DNA of 64,000 nt, from contig NC_059269.1 in assembly GCF_017591435.1 (NCBI RefSeq), forward strand, positions 3,363,629 through 3,427,628. The letters run 5' to 3'. Source of the stretch: Portunus trituberculatus. Taxonomy: Eukaryota > Arthropoda > Malacostraca > Decapoda > Portunidae. Below, in pieces: positions 1-63,888 of the stretch (positions are counted from its first letter, which is position 1; every line of letters starts with the position of its first letter). Position numbers and translations under genes: made by a program. Below the pieces are notes generated by a model, which was not told the DNA's origin, did no database searches, and saw only the letters and a program-made list of their open reading frames with translations.

Positions 1-40
<40 letters not shown>
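1..40. repeat. (AC)20 microsatellite at window edge
   Basis: Perfect AC dinucleotides from the first base; the tract probably extends further left. Confidence 0.95.
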
Positions 41-43
<3 letters not shown>

Positions 44-2743
44 ACAGCTTGCCATCACCACGCCTGAGTTGTGACCAATGTGCCAAAATATATACAGGTA
101 CGGAAGGCCTAGCACACTAGATTGTCAGTGCCTCTTAATGTCCTTGATTGATTGTAAACTCCCTAACAGGCTCATGGATCTATAGCATTTACTATGGATA
201 GAAGTAAAAAGGGATTCTAGCAACTAGTATCAGTAATAGCATTTTTTCTTCTCTTTTCTTTTTTTTTTTTTTTTCTACAGTACACACAGTGAAGCTCCAT
301 CGTGTTGCTCTTGTATATCTTATCCCTGCTTGACTTAGCGCGTCATGCCGCTTTAACCAGGCTGGGAAGCCCAGCGGTCCGGCCGGCGTCCCTCGGTTGT
401 CATGACGACTACGTGGTGTGACGTCACATCTCCAACTATGTCACTAATGTTGTAACCTATAGGGGAATGGTAGTAGCATTAGAAGAAGTAGTAGTAGTTG
501 CCGCTGTTGTTGTTGTTATTGATGATGATGTTGCAGCAGTAAGGCGTTCTGCGTAGTCTCCGCCAGTTTTCTCACCCTTAGTTGCTAACTCTATACAGAT
601 GACTTATGCGTCCATATATGGAGTATACTTCACATGTATTGAACGGGGATGGGGGTTTCTACTCATACTTTCTTTTCGACAGTGTGGAATCAAAAGGTTT
701 TCGTTTTCTCAGCTCCTCTCCTCTGACTGACTATCTTTAGCCTCTTTCTCTTTGCTGCAATGTGCATCTCTTACTATTCTCCATCCAGCTTTTGACTGAA
801 AATGAGATATTGAAAATAGGAGGGAACAGAGGAAGGGATACTATCAATTGCCTCAGACACCTGTATCTCAGTGAGGAAAAGAAGATGAGGTTTATTACAA
901 GAGTAAGGTTATATAAAGAACTACAATTATTATAGAACTTACTGAAGAAAAGGTTGAGAAGAGCAGTAAAATCTGGTGATATTTGTGGTTCCTTCCACAG
1001 ACTGGAACTCCAAGGCTGGTGTAGGAGTGTAGGTGCATATATTTTTGTGAGAAGGAAGAGAGTTGTGTTTAGAGGGCAGGGTGAGACTGAACTCTTGCGT
1101 CGTGAAACACAAAGAAAAAAGTTCAATGAGGCCACAGTTGGAATCACTAACCTTACCCTATCCGATCCTCTCCCAACATATCCTACTTTATCCTGACATA
1201 CCTTCCTATCCTTAATCTATTTGAGTCAGTCACTTTTTCGGTCCTGAAGTTGTTAGGCTACTTTTTTTTAATCCTCCTCCCGTGGCAGTGTTGTTTCTTC
1301 CTGTGTTCATGCTCCTTCCTTTGATGTTAGTGGTGCTGCTCCTTCTCCGCCCTCCTATTCTTCTTCTTTTACTCTTCTTCCTCTGATGATGGCGCTGTTT
1401 CTTCTAATTCTTCCTCTGATGCTGTTTCTTATCCCTCTTCTGATCGTGGTGCTGTTTTTTCCTCTACTGATGGCCCTCCTCTACTAATGCTCCTCCTCTA
1501 ATGATGTTCCTTCTGCTCCTCCTCCTGCTCCTCCTCCTCCTCCTGTTCCTTCTTCTTATTATTATTATCATTATTATTATTCTCTGATAGTGTTACTTCT
1601 TTCTATGATTTTCTTCCCCTGATGGACATGGTGGTGCCTCTTTTTACTCTGATGGGTGGTGGTGGTGGTGGGGGGGGTGCATTTGTCTTCCTACGATGGT
1701 GGCAGTGGTGTTTCCTTTTCCTCTGATGGTGGTAGTGATGCTTCTATTTCCTCTAGTGGTAGTGATGCTGCAATTTTATCTTCTTCCTCTCATGGTGGTT
1801 GATCTGCTGCTGTTTTTTTTTTTCTTTTTTGTTCATCTGATGTGGGTCCTTTTTCTTTACCTTTTCTTATTTAGACGATGCTGATTCGTCCTCTTCATCT
1901 GGTCACGCTGTTTTTTTTTTTCTTCTTCTTCTTCTTCTTCTTCCTCCTTCACTAGTGTTGCTTTTTCTTCCTGTTATGTCGTTGGTGATGTTGCCTCTTC
2001 TTCTCCCTTTTGATCGCAACAACTTGTATGATGAAAGTGATCCTGCGCTGCTCTAACCTAGCTTTACCTATCTTATTGTACCGCACCATTTCCTTAACCT
2101 ACTTGAGTGAATCAATTTGGTGGTTATTGTGGATTTCAAAAAGGGACAATGGGAGAGTAGGAACTCATTTTAAAGCATCCACCACTTAGCTACATCATCC
2201 ATCATACAGGGTTATTTTTTTCTCTCATTTTTTTTTCTTCTTTTTAGGCACACATAGTGAAGGAACAAATATCCTTTTTTTTTCTTCTTCCTCTTCTTCA
2301 AATTAAAAGAAATTTCAGTGGGCGTTCTCGCCCATGCCTCACTCACGTAAACTCGAAAATTCGTCCGTTTACTCGATGAGCCACTAGAGATCAGCATATG
2401 TGATGTAAAGTAGGTTTGTTTCCTCATCCTTATCAACATCAATATATATCAAAAAATAATTCTTTATTGTTTTATGAATACATTTTATCTGGTCATTTCT
2501 ATGCAAAAGTTTTCTTTTTATAGCATGAATACTCGCAAGTAAGCTTTCAATGGAGGGGGTAGTGGACACCTACCGTAACCAGAATTTACTTCCAGCGAGG
2601 TCTAATAGCACACTAGCTCTGTTCTGGATCGGTTCTTGTTTGGATCAGTTCAGGGAGTGCTCTGAACTCACCATCAAACCTAGTTGTGAACCCGCTGAAC
2701 GTTTCCCTTTGTGTTTCACAACTCAAAGAGGCAGTCACACTTA

Positions 2744-2747
<4 letters not shown>
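41..2747. other. Unassigned sequence without recognisable gene
   Basis: No open frame resembles a known protein. Visible items are a T-rich run near 255-274, a CpG-rich patch at about 337-430 containing a perfect CRE-like TGACGTCA at 419-426, GTA/GTT/GAT triplet runs at 468-540, and the pyrimidine-rich block listed separately. The CpG patch could be a promoter or an old repeat; nothing here decides. Confidence 0.5.
1260..2010. repeat. Pyrimidine-rich low-complexity block (TTC/CTC/GATGGTGGT)
   Basis: Degenerate triplet-like motifs TTCCTC, TTCTTC, GATGGTGGT and ATT alternate over about 750 bp. The short open frames here are leucine/valine-rich by composition only. Confidence 0.7.

Positions 2748-2809
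<62 letters not shown>
2748..2809. repeat. (AC)31 microsatellite
   Basis: Perfect AC repeats ending directly at the 5' end of the first family A LINE copy. Confidence 0.95.
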
Positions 2810-2811
<2 letters not shown>

Positions 2812-4312
2812 CACTTAAAATTTCAAAATGGCGACTTCAAAACTAGTCTTGGAGTCCCCTTTTGGGGACTGTTCTTTTGGTATCAACCATAATTGTCTTG
2901 ACACTCCCCTCAACATTTTCTGCAATAGCTGACAGTAGTTCCTTTTCTCTTCCCTCCCTCTCTATATATATACTCATTTTTCGTTCCAAAGCTGGATGTT
3001 GCACCTAAGTACACAAAGATTTGACTTGCTCTCGTGCCCATGATCATGAATCTTCCAAGTTCTTCACTACCTGACTTTGACTCAAGTCACTCTCTAACTA
3101 AATTTGTCTGCGATGTCTATCTCTCCCCTTACTCCTCTGGCTATATGAAATTCTTTTACTATTTAACCTTTAAGGTGGAGCACATTATGTCTCTCTATCC
3201 TTTCGCGGAGATCTCCATCCTTGGAGATTTCAATGTTCATCACCAGCTTTGGCTTTCTTCTCCTTTCACTGGCTATCCTGGTAAACTAGCATTCAACTTT
3301 GTTATACCCCATGACCTATAGTAATTGGTGCAACACTCTACTCGTATTCCTGACTGTCTTGGAGATACACCCAACATTCTTCACCTTTTCCTTACCTCTA
3401 ATCATTCTACTTATGCTGTTACCTTATCTTCTCCGTTGAGCATCTCCAATCACAATCTTATATCTGTATCTTGCCCTATTTCTCCAATCCCTCCACAGGA
3501 TCCCCAAGCGGAGGTGCCTCTGGCATTTTTCTCTGTCAGTTTGAGGGACCTGAGGAGGTACTATGCTGATTTCCCTGGAGTGATTACTGTTTCCATGTCA
3601 AAGACCCAATTCTGTGTGCTGAACTACATCAGAGGTGATAGTGTATGGCAGTGAGACATACATTCCTCACTCTTTTTCTCAACCTTAACAAAGCCTTTTT
3701 TTGTGCTATACATGATAGAGAGATTGCCCATAAAAGATAGTACTTGAACATTGCATCACCTAAACCTCATGCACTTTATATTTCTGCTCAGAATCATGTC
3801 AAGTCTTTTCTTCAACTTGTCAAACACTCCTTCATTAACAGAAAATGTCAAAATCTATCAATATCCAACTCCCCTCGAGACTTCTGGCATCTGGCCAAAA
3901 ATATTGCGCAAGCACAAGCAGAGAGCCCCAACGCAAGTGGTGAGAGCGAGGAGTGGACAGAGCGAACGTACACAGAGACGAGAGGAGATTGAGAAAAAAG
4001 AAAGGGAGCGAAAGAGCAAACTGCGCTAGCGGAGAATGAGAAAAAAGAGCATGAACGACAGAGCAGACTATGATTTTGAAGTGTCTCCTCTCCGCTTTTC
4101 TACTTTTTATTTATTTATTTATTTATTTATTTTTCTTTTAGGAGCTTGCGCTCTTCCACTCGCTATTTGGAAGTCTGCTCAGAGCGGAGGGCAGAGGAGC
4201 GGATATACGAGCGCTTTTACCCACTTTTATTTATATAATCCTGATGGCACCACTATCATCATATCTGTCTCCTAGGCTGAACTCTTTTTTCAAACTTTTG
4301 CTAATAACTTTG
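2810..4312 (+). mobile_element. LINE family A, copy A1 (decayed, apurinic endonuclease part)
   Basis: A non-LTR retrotransposon fragment beginning just after the (AC) tract with a leader similar to that of copy A3. Translated pieces include the endonuclease block EISILGDFNVHHQLWLSS and the downstream RDFWHLAKNI segment. It is interrupted near 3906-4234 by unrelated sequence and then resumes with YNPDGTT. Frame breaks and stops at about 3320 and 3655 make it non-coding. By motif style it belongs to the Jockey/I side of the LINE tree; the exact family is not resolved. Confidence 0.8.
3906..4234. mobile_element. Unrecognised ~330-bp insertion within LINE copy A1
   Basis: Family A homology stops after GGCCAAAAATATT and resumes at TATATAATCCTGATGGC. 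Between them lies purine-rich sequence (GAGCGAGGAG, AAAGGGAGCGAAAGAGC), a TTTA repeat at 4109-4135 and a GC-richer end. I see no convincing terminal repeat or tRNA box, so its class is unknown. Confidence 0.5.
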
Positions 4313-6852
<2,540 letters not shown>

Positions 6853-7439
6853 CACGGAACGGACACGGAACTGACAAGGAGAGTCAAAGCAAGAACCACG
6901 GAAGATAGCCCGATACGTGTGAATATCGCCTATCGAATTCAATGTCTTTTCTAAAACTGAAGCACTGAACGGACACAAAACAGAGTGTGCACTGATGCAT
7001 ATGAATGGGCCTTTAATGATGGATTTAGAAATAGCTACTTGTGTGACAGAACAGCAGAGGGTGTGTTTTTCTCGGTAAACTTTTCGAGTTTTGCACTACA
7101 CAAGGAGACGTACTTAATGTTATTGGGGTAAAAAGCATGATGGCCACTCCCGCAGGACACCCAAATCTTTTTTTCTGATTATGCTCATCTCAGTGAAAGA
7201 TTTATACGCCAAATTTGCCGTTATCATATCTTTCTTAGCGCTGAGTGAACATTGTTCATATCTATCACTGCATTTGCTATTGTAGATTTGATTTTATGTA
7301 CACCATAAAGTTTTATTTGAAAGTTTATGTTTTCTTGCCTAATTGCAGATTAAAAAGATAGGTATATTTCTTGCCAACACACCAATAAAGTAGTGAAGTC
7401 TTAAGTGCATTAACGAAGGTAGCAATTTTGTCACTGCGA
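6853..7439. other. Unassigned spacer
   Basis: AT-rich sequence with no recognised protein, terminal repeats or RNA gene; I see nothing in it beyond ordinary intergenic DNA. Confidence 0.5.
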
Positions 7440-8335
7440 TGATATGCTACCAGAAGTTTGGAAGAGCGTAGCTGTTCCAAGCATTATGTATGGTAAGGAT
7501 GTGATTGTGTAGAATGAAAATTAACTAGACAAGTTAGAAGTAGGACAAAATAGAGTAGCAAGAATGGCACTGAATGCACCAAGGTATGTAGCGATATCTA
7601 GAAGCTCTGAGAGGAAACTTGATGGGCTGGAATACCTTTTAAAGAAAGACATGTAAAGGCAATGCTGAGATACAAAGGTAGATTAGAGCGAATGGATGAT
7701 GCAAGACAAGTGAGAAAGGTGGTTCTGTTGAATGTTGGGAGTATCAGGTGGGAGAAGAAGTGTGTCAAGATGGCAGTAAAGAGTGGCTTGGAAATTAGAC
7801 TTTTCAGCAGGTTGAGAGGAGGCATGTTGACAGTGACGGCATTGAGTATGGTCGTTAGATGTGGGGAGGGTCTAGAATGGCATGTAAGAAAATGGAAGAG
7901 TGAGATAGACAGAGTAGTATGTGAAACATGTGGGATTGAGTGAATGGAAGAAGATGGAACAAAAGAGTACTTTGAGTGGTACAGAGAGAAAGAGGCCCCT
8001 ATGTATGAAAAGTGGAATGAGGGAAACCTGGGTGGTGATCTTCTCTTCCGAGCTAGGGCACATGGATGTGAAGTTACTGAAGTATGCCATAGACAGGAAT
8101 GAGACGATGCAAGTGGTGCTGAGAGAACTGGGGAACGTCAGAATGTAGAAGACTGAGAGGGAATGGATGGTGTTGCTGCTGGGATTGTGTGGAGACATGA
8201 ATGACAGGATGATATAGATTATAGAGTGACTGTGAAGGAATTCCTGGATAGAATGTGGCGTGCTAGATGTGTGAATCAGTAAAGTGAATTATGGTGATAG
8301 CTTTCTGTTTGCCGTTTTTTTTTTTTTTTTTTTTA
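7440..8335 (+). mobile_element. LINE family E, copy E1 (3' end, C-terminal part of polymerase protein)
   Basis: Frames here translate to the C-terminal tail of a non-LTR polyprotein (VGQNRVARMALNAPRYVA, MLRYKGRLERMDDARQVRK, ELGHMDVKLLKYA). It shares the segment GAGTGAGATAGACAGAG and the downstream block with copy E2, which makes them head-to-tail relatives. Frameshifts break the reading. The end is a T22 run at about 8317-8335. Confidence 0.65.
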
Positions 8336-8389
8336 AGGAACAGGAGCTGCTGTTATAAGTGGGAGTCAGTGGAGGAAGAGGTGCATGAG

Positions 8390-9130
8390 AATGACAGAGA
8401 GGAGTGGTTTACAAGTGGTATGGGGGATGAGAAAGGCTGGGAGGAATCAAAATGAGCGTGAATGGATCGTGACAAGAGGAGGCAGGGTAGGAACTGAATG
8501 AGATGCAAGGAAATGGAAGAGTGAGATAGACAGAGAGGTGAAGTGGGTGGGACTGAATATATGGAAGAATGGGATGGAACGAAAGAGTACCCTGGAATGG
8601 TACAAGGAAAAGGAAGCCCGATGTATGAAAGGTGGTATGATGGCAGCCTGGGTGGTGACCTCTTCCGAGCTAGGGCACAGTGTATGGATGTGAATGCAAG
8701 GAACTACAGGTGGTCTGAGTCCCGCAGCAAGGTGTGCCAGATATGTAACATGGGGGAGGACGAGACGGTGGAGCATGTCATGCTGGAGTGTGAGAAGTAT
8801 GAGAGAGACAGGCATGAGATGATGCAAGTGATCTTGAGTGAATTAGGGCATAATAGGAATGAAAGAGTGGAGAAGACAGGAAGGGAATGGATGGTGTTGC
8901 TGCTGGGACTGTGTAGAGAGACGAGTGAAAGGATGATGGAGGCTGTGAAGGAGTATCTGGGAAGAGTGTGGTGAGCGAGGTGTAGGGATCATTAACGAAG
9001 AGAAATGCTACTTTTTTTCTTTCTGTTTTTCTGTTTTGTCTTTTTTGTCCTCTACAGGAGCAGCCGATCCAAAGGCCTGGCTCTGGAGCGATCCCGAGCC
9101 ACCTGTAGCATCAAGATCAAGATCAAGACC
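8390..9130 (+). mobile_element. LINE family E, copy E2 (3' end with zinc knuckle and ATCAAG tail)
   Basis: An open stretch at 8543-8974 ends in a stop and carries VCQICNMGEDETVEHVMLEC, a C-x2-C...H-x4-C knuckle typical of the C-terminus of LINE polymerase proteins. After the stop come a T-rich 3' leader and a short tandem tail (CATCAAGATCAAGATCAAG, about 9108-9128), the simple-repeat type of 3' end seen in several LINE clades. It is 5'-truncated. Confidence 0.7.
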
Positions 9131-9479
9131 AAAAGCACAACAACAATGTTTTCTGAGATAGCACTGAGGCCTGCGTCTTTCATAATGTTTTGATCAAATG
9201 CAGCCTTCAATTGTACGCTCATCTTGCGCATGCAGAGGTTAGCCAAGAAAATATTTTGTGTTTGTTCTTGTAGATAGGTCTGGAGCATGGTTATAATTTA
9301 TTATGGCAAAGGAAGCATCGCCATCTGCGTCACCAGACCCAAGCTTTTCACTTTTCGGTGTTCTCACATTTTATAGGTATGAAGTCATAAAGGAATATAG
9401 ATGTGTGTAAGGAACTTTATGTTGGTCTAATATAAATTTCATATCCGACCTTTACCTGAGTTTGGCTCTTCCCTTTGGA

Positions 9480-9900
9480 ACACTGGTTGTATCGGACCGT
9501 CGTCTTTTAGTCAGTTCAAAGAAAATAGACAAAGCAGATTGAGGGGATGTCTGAGTTGTCCTACAGTGAACGACTTGCCACTTTAGACTTGTATTCTGTT
9601 CAAGGACGTTTACTTCGAGCTGATATGATTAAATATTGGGTAATATTTCACTGTAAGTCTTGTATCTATCCTGAGGACTTCATTGTGTTGGCCCCATTTG
9701 TTGACACCCGGGGACACAGGTTCAAACTGGCTCACCTGCACTCTTCTCTTAAATGGCAAAAACGTTTCTTCAGTTTGAGATGTGTTAATGTGTGGAACTC
9801 ATTACCTGACGGTGTTGTTTTGAAGACTGAATGCCTTTAAGAGATCTCTACATTCCACACTGAGTCTTTTGTTGTTCAGATTTGTTGAGTAATGTCATCC
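9480..9900 (+). mobile_element. LINE family F fragment (C-terminal end of polymerase protein)
   Basis: The translation contains LSYSERLATLDLYSVQGRLL, DMIKYWVIFH, TRGHRFKL and FFSLRCVNVWNSLPDGVV, the typical C-terminal pattern of CR1/L2-like polyproteins (L.YE.RL..L.L..RR.RGD, VWNSLP..VV). It ends with a frameshifted extension. Only this tail remains. Confidence 0.7.
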
Positions 9901-9904
9901 ATGG

Positions 9905-10740
9905 CAGATTGCACTACCACTTGCTGCATAAGGCACGTAACTCATCCATACATTACAGTGATACTCACTTGTAATTAAAATGTAAAGTGACTGGCATGTT
10001 TGCAAAGTTTGGGTGCCACCACTGTGCATGTCCATTCCCCCCTCTGTGGAGCTGTACCTCACAGGGATTGCCTACCAGGTGATAATTCCCCTATCTTCTA
10101 ATCTGCAAGCCATGTAATTAAGACAAATACTAAACAGTAAACAATTACTTTACTATGCATTTTGCATGTGTTCATGGACAAGTATAGTCTCCTGCAATGA
10201 CTGGTAGAGGTAGTTCATTCTTTAGTATTACATCATGATCCCCTTATCCCGTCCACCTCCAACAAGATTGGCGACATACAGGAATGCAGGATTTTCTGGG
10301 TGGGTGGGGAAGATGAAATGGCAAAATTTTAGTGTTAGATATAGCTTAAGAATTGTAAGTAAGGCAAGGCATTTATCTCTAGATATCCAGGGAAAAATAC
10401 CTGCATAATATAATTTGTAGGTATTATTATAGTGTTGACTTTTCTTACCCTTTTCATCTTACAGAACTTTTCATTCTGAGTAATTTGAACCCATACATAC
10501 CTGTTGCAAATTGTTTATAACATTGGCAATGATTTTTAAAGATTTGTAATTTATAATTTTAAAAATATCAAAGCTACAGGCATTAAATATAAATTCATTA
10601 TCACAACGTTGTTAAGGATAAGGATTAAGCAAGAACTCTTGAAAATACGGCAAAGAAAGCCCTAACACTGAGAAGTGCCATTAGGTGTGTTTGTTCATTC
10701 GTGTGTGCGTATTGTCACATTTGTGAATACACAAAATCAA
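9905..10740. other. Unassigned spacer upstream of putative promoter
   Basis: AT-rich sequence without recognisable genes, inverted termini or microsatellites. Confidence 0.5.
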
Positions 10741-10744
10741 TGAC

Positions 10745-10936
10745 AGTGATTGGTTCTTTTGTTTGAGCATGCAACCACTGGCCAATAAGAATAATACATG
10801 ATAAATCTAGCCAATCAGAGCAGTTTATGGAAAGGAGCAGACTCAATTTGAATCAGTCTATGGGAGATGTGTGTCTGAGTACAGTGTTGCTTCAATTATT
10901 TCCATTGTATCGCCAGATTTTATGCAAACGAATAAG
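10745..10936 (+). promoter_or_regulatory. Putative SMG1 promoter and 5' untranslated exon
   Basis: Three CCAAT boxes lie within 70 bp: ATTGG at 10749-10753 (reverse), CCAAT at 10782-10786 and CCAAT at 10811-10815. Clustered CCAAT boxes are typical of NF-Y-driven housekeeping promoters. About 120 bp further on, AATAAG|gtaaca at 10936/10937 could be the donor of a leader exon spliced to 14488. No TATA box is evident at a useful distance. That this serves SMG1 is inferred from orientation and from the absence of another host gene between. Confidence 0.35.
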
Positions 10937-11311
10937 GTAACAGTTTAGTTTTTTGATGTCGCTAATCAGTTTAGGCTATTTTGCTTTGGTTAGATCAGTT
11001 TAATTGTGTTAAATAAAGTTAATTTGTTCCGAGGAAGATGTATCAATGGTGCATGTCGCCTCTACTAGTTTATGTTAGCTAGGTTAAGTTAGGTCTAAGT
11101 TAGGGTTAGGTTAGTTTTGGTTAAATATGTAAGTTTCAGTAGGTTGGCGTGGGTAGCAGTGAGCACCACTGATGGTGAGCACTCTCCATAGCAGTAACAG
11201 TCAACATTTTGGACAGTTACTTTTGTGGTACTTTGCAATAATGAAACTATTTTCTTCTGGTACATTTCAGTCTGTTTTGTATTAATAATTTTTTTCCGTT
11301 TTCATTGCAAT

Positions 11312-11374
11312 ATGGCATTTTCTGAGGGGATAAACTGTGTTTTTCTTTTTCTGAGGGGATAAACTGTGTTTTTC
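11312..11374. repeat. Short tandem duplication (~29-bp unit x 2)
   Basis: The unit CTGAGGGGATAAACTGTG plus flanking T-rich bases occurs twice in a row, with a third partial TTGAGGGG. Confidence 0.8.
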
Positions 11375-11535
11375 TTGAGGGGAAGGGGAGAGGGTGAGAA
11401 TATAAAAATAAACTAATTATTTGCTACAGAAATGAAGTGCAGATTCATTTAAAGTAGTTCTAAAACTACCAGAAAAAAATAGTTTTATCAAAAAGTAAGA
11501 CTATGGTGTAAGACCGTAAATTTATCAATTTAGTA

Positions 11536-12170
11536 CAGTGGACCCTTCGGACTTCAAAACATAATTCGTTCCAGAAGGCTGTTCCATGTCCAAATTGTTC
11601 CAAGTCCAAAACCATTTTTCCCTTAGGAAAGGATGTAAATTATTTTAATCCATTTGTTGCAAAACCCAAATTTTTATCTAAATAAATAAGAATTGAATTA
11701 TGCAAAATCAATATATTTTACCTTTTGGTGGCAAGCTTCATGGCGAGTGTCACTTAAAGAAGTATTAAGAATATAATGGGTGGTGGCAGCACTACTATTA
11801 GCATAGTTAGTTAGTTGTATGTGGATTCTTTGTTTCACATCTGTTACAACTTGTCACTACAGTAGTTAAGAAATATTTTTGTTAGTTACGAGATCAGTGT
11901 ACTTATATAGAATATTACTCAACCATTGTACCTGGTTAAGTGACTCTGGTTAAATGAAAAACTGGTCAAATGTCCTGATCGACAATGTGGAATAAGAACA
12001 AAGCGGCAACTGATGTTTAACCCCTGCCGATGGCACTAGCATCACCCGGACTCGCCAGATTCAGCCGCCTTCTGATTGTTCCAAGTTAGAATTTTGTTTC
12101 AACTCTGAGAGTAAAAATTTTTGGATATTTTGTTCCAAGTTTGAGGTATTCCAAGTCCGTAGGTCCACTT
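11536..12170. mobile_element. TA-flanked inverted-repeat element (MITE, pogo/Tigger-like), 635 bp
   Basis: The left end CAGTGGACCCTTCGGACTT and the right end AAGTCCGTAGGTCCACTT are near-perfect inverted repeats, flanked by TA at 11534-11535 and 12171-12172. GTTCCAAGT/ACTTGGAAC-like motifs recur inside. No transposase is present, so it is a non-autonomous copy. Confidence 0.85.
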
Positions 12171-12330
12171 TATATTTGAAACATTAGGAAATTTTTGTTT
12201 CTCATATCCAGAAATTCTAGCCAGGGGGCACAGTCTCAACAACCCAACTCAGGGATATTAATCTAACCTCGCTTAACAGGAGGGCCGTACCCTAAGGATA
12301 TTAACCAAATATGGACACCCCAGATGTTAC

Positions 12331-12400
12331 TAATCTAACCTAGCCTAGCCTAACCAAACATAACATAACATAACATAACCTTACCAAACATAACCGTTAA
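12331..12400. repeat. TAACC/CATAA short repeats
   Basis: CTAACCTAGCCTAGCCTAACC followed by CATAA repeats. The first part resembles degenerate (TTAGG)n, the arthropod telomere unit, on the reverse strand; a similar patch with GGTTAGGTTAG lies near 11080-11115. Both are too degenerate to call telomeric. Confidence 0.5.
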
Positions 12401-12429
12401 ATTGACTTAGGTAAATATCAAGACAAGGA

Positions 12430-14480
12430 ACGCCACTCTGTTATTGATATTTTTGGCTCTTAAACCCACCAAACTTGGGGATATGGTGGGGAAGTGGGAT
12501 TTTTGGGTGGGGAAAGCTGAAATGTAGTCAAATGTCACCTCTTACCATGAAATATAATAATGAAGAGCTGAAAACATTAGTAAATAGAGTGGTGTGCCTT
12601 GTCTTAATATTTACCTTGGCTAATACTGTATATAACTGCAGTACTGTCACTTTTCATGCAATGCCAAACATCTTGTTCTTCAGGAAAAATGCATTCCAAT
12701 TGACACTTGGGACACTTCATAGTTTGGAATAACATCATGCGCTTTAAACAATGGTGATGTTTCATAGTTTTGCTTTTTAATACTGATGTATAACCTAAAT
12801 AAGTGAATGAAAACACTTCACACCTGGACATGGTGAGAGAGTGATCAATAACTCTATCAAGGTGGATAGTCAGCCTTCACTTACAGATAGGAAGTCATTT
12901 GATTAGCTGATATTTTTCTTTTAATTTTTTATTGGCCGTGAAGAACTTACCACTCATGCGCACTTCCAGCTAAGGTTCCAGATTCGCTTTTGAACAAACA
13001 CTTTCTCAAACACTTGGGATCCAAAATCATTTAGAATAGTAATACTTCCCACACATTTTGATAATTATTCATATGATAAAGAATCACTTATATCTGAGTA
13101 TACCAATTTGCAACAGAAACTCAGAGAAATAGAGTTTATCACTATCCAGTAAGGTAAGCAAAAATCACATTCTGACTATTCTACAGGGTATTGATTTATA
13201 TTATTACTCTATTTATGATTGGGTTTAGCAAATTTTGGTGGGAAATGTCTAGGGATGTTTATCAATTCAAGTTTATAGGCTATATTTATCAGTAAAACCC
13301 AGCAATGTATGCAAGGGCAGACCAAAATTATCTTGTCAACCATTCTATCCTTTGTTTTCCTAGTAATTTTGCATTTTTCATTTCTGTGACCCAAAAACCT
13401 GACATCTCCAAAAAATCCTCACACTTGCTGGGGAAGAGGTGAATATTTCATAAACTATGTATTTTCCTCTGGAAATTTGGAGACATATTTTCCTAGAATC
13501 CAATAAGGTATGCAAAAATCACTTTCCCATTGTAATTCCAAAATAATACCCTCAACCTTAACCATATTAAACATATCTTTCTTCATCTATAAAAGAGTTT
13601 GGCATTTTACTGAGATTGTTATGTGTAACTCTTCATGTTTTTATTGTGTTAAACTAAATGTTGATTGACTCCTGGATCTTTCATCCTCATAATGTATAAA
13701 AAAAAACAATTGTCTAGCTTGGAAGATGTATCTGTGACAGGGTGAGGAAGAGGTGTAACTTCAGTTTGAAAACAAGTTGTGTGCTGAGGGTTGCTTCATG
13801 GTGGAGAGTTTAGATAGCTTCTTAACCTCTCTTCATCTTAATCTATTTGTATGTGTTTCCCTAACTCAAAAGAGATGCTTCTGTTACTGGTTGCAGATTA
13901 AAAAAATAAAATTTTCCTTTGCCTTAAAGTATAAGACAATGGTTTGAGGATGAAGAGAAACTTATGTAAAACTCAGCTACAGTATATTAAAAAAAGATTA
14001 TACAAAATATGTGAAAAAAGCCACCAGCAGCTGCATGTCCACTTCTTCAGCCTTGGTAGATGTGAAATGAAGTGACTGGAGTAGTTACAGTGGCACCTCA
14101 GGTCACAGCCAGGGAGTTGTGATCTCACTAGGAGGCCTACATGGCCAGCATGGTTGGGATTCTTGTCCTTTCTTGGGCTCAAATGACCAAGATAGGGCTG
14201 GAGACAAAGATATGACCATGACGGCCAGAAGTGAGTGAGTATCTAGTCAATGTGGAGACAGGGCAAGGTATCATTTTGGGGCAAGTGCACATCACAGGGG
14301 GGGATGTGGATGCTCTGCCACAATGTTATGTATTGTAATTCAAACACTCACTGTATATTGCTACATTCCAGAATGCTTCCCTAGACTAGTCAGCAGTGTG
14401 GTGTGCATTTTATTAGAAAGATACATATGCAATAGTATTGTGCAGCACTTTGTTTGAAAATAATTTGAATGTCTTTATTT
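12430..14480. other. Probable leader intron of SMG1, no further feature seen
   Basis: Plain AT-rich DNA ending in the acceptor of SMG1 exon 1. Open frames are short and unrelated to known families. Confidence 0.4.
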
Positions 14481-14487
14481 ATTTCAG

Positions 14488-63721
<49,234 letters not shown>

Positions 63722-63760
63722 GTAAGATCTATTGAAAAGAATTGGAAATTGATGTTTTAT

Positions 63761-63764
63761 TACA

Positions 63765-63804
<40 letters not shown>

Positions 63805-63826
63805 GTTATTGTTATTATTATTAGTA

Positions 63827-63886
<60 letters not shown>

Positions 63887-63888
63887 TA
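63761..63888. repeat. (ATT)n microsatellite, intron 17
   Basis: ATT/TTA triplets with a few GTT, TTG and AGT interruptions over about 125 bp. Confidence 0.95.

Noticed and set aside
1..60. Start of another full-length family B LINE after (AC)20, because both here and at B3 the tract is followed by GAGAC
   Set aside because: Similarity ends after these five bases.
737..1196. Two overlapping open frames (136 and 80 codons, opposite strands)
   Set aside because: No family resemblance, no splice or promoter context, and low-complexity composition.
2550..2892. Open frames with Thr-His or Cys-Val repeats (also 15905-16366 and 43588-43779)
   Set aside because: They are translations of (CA)n tracts.
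11080..11115. Interstitial telomeric repeat (TTAGG)n
   Set aside because: Only a few imperfect units are present; not enough to claim a telomeric origin.
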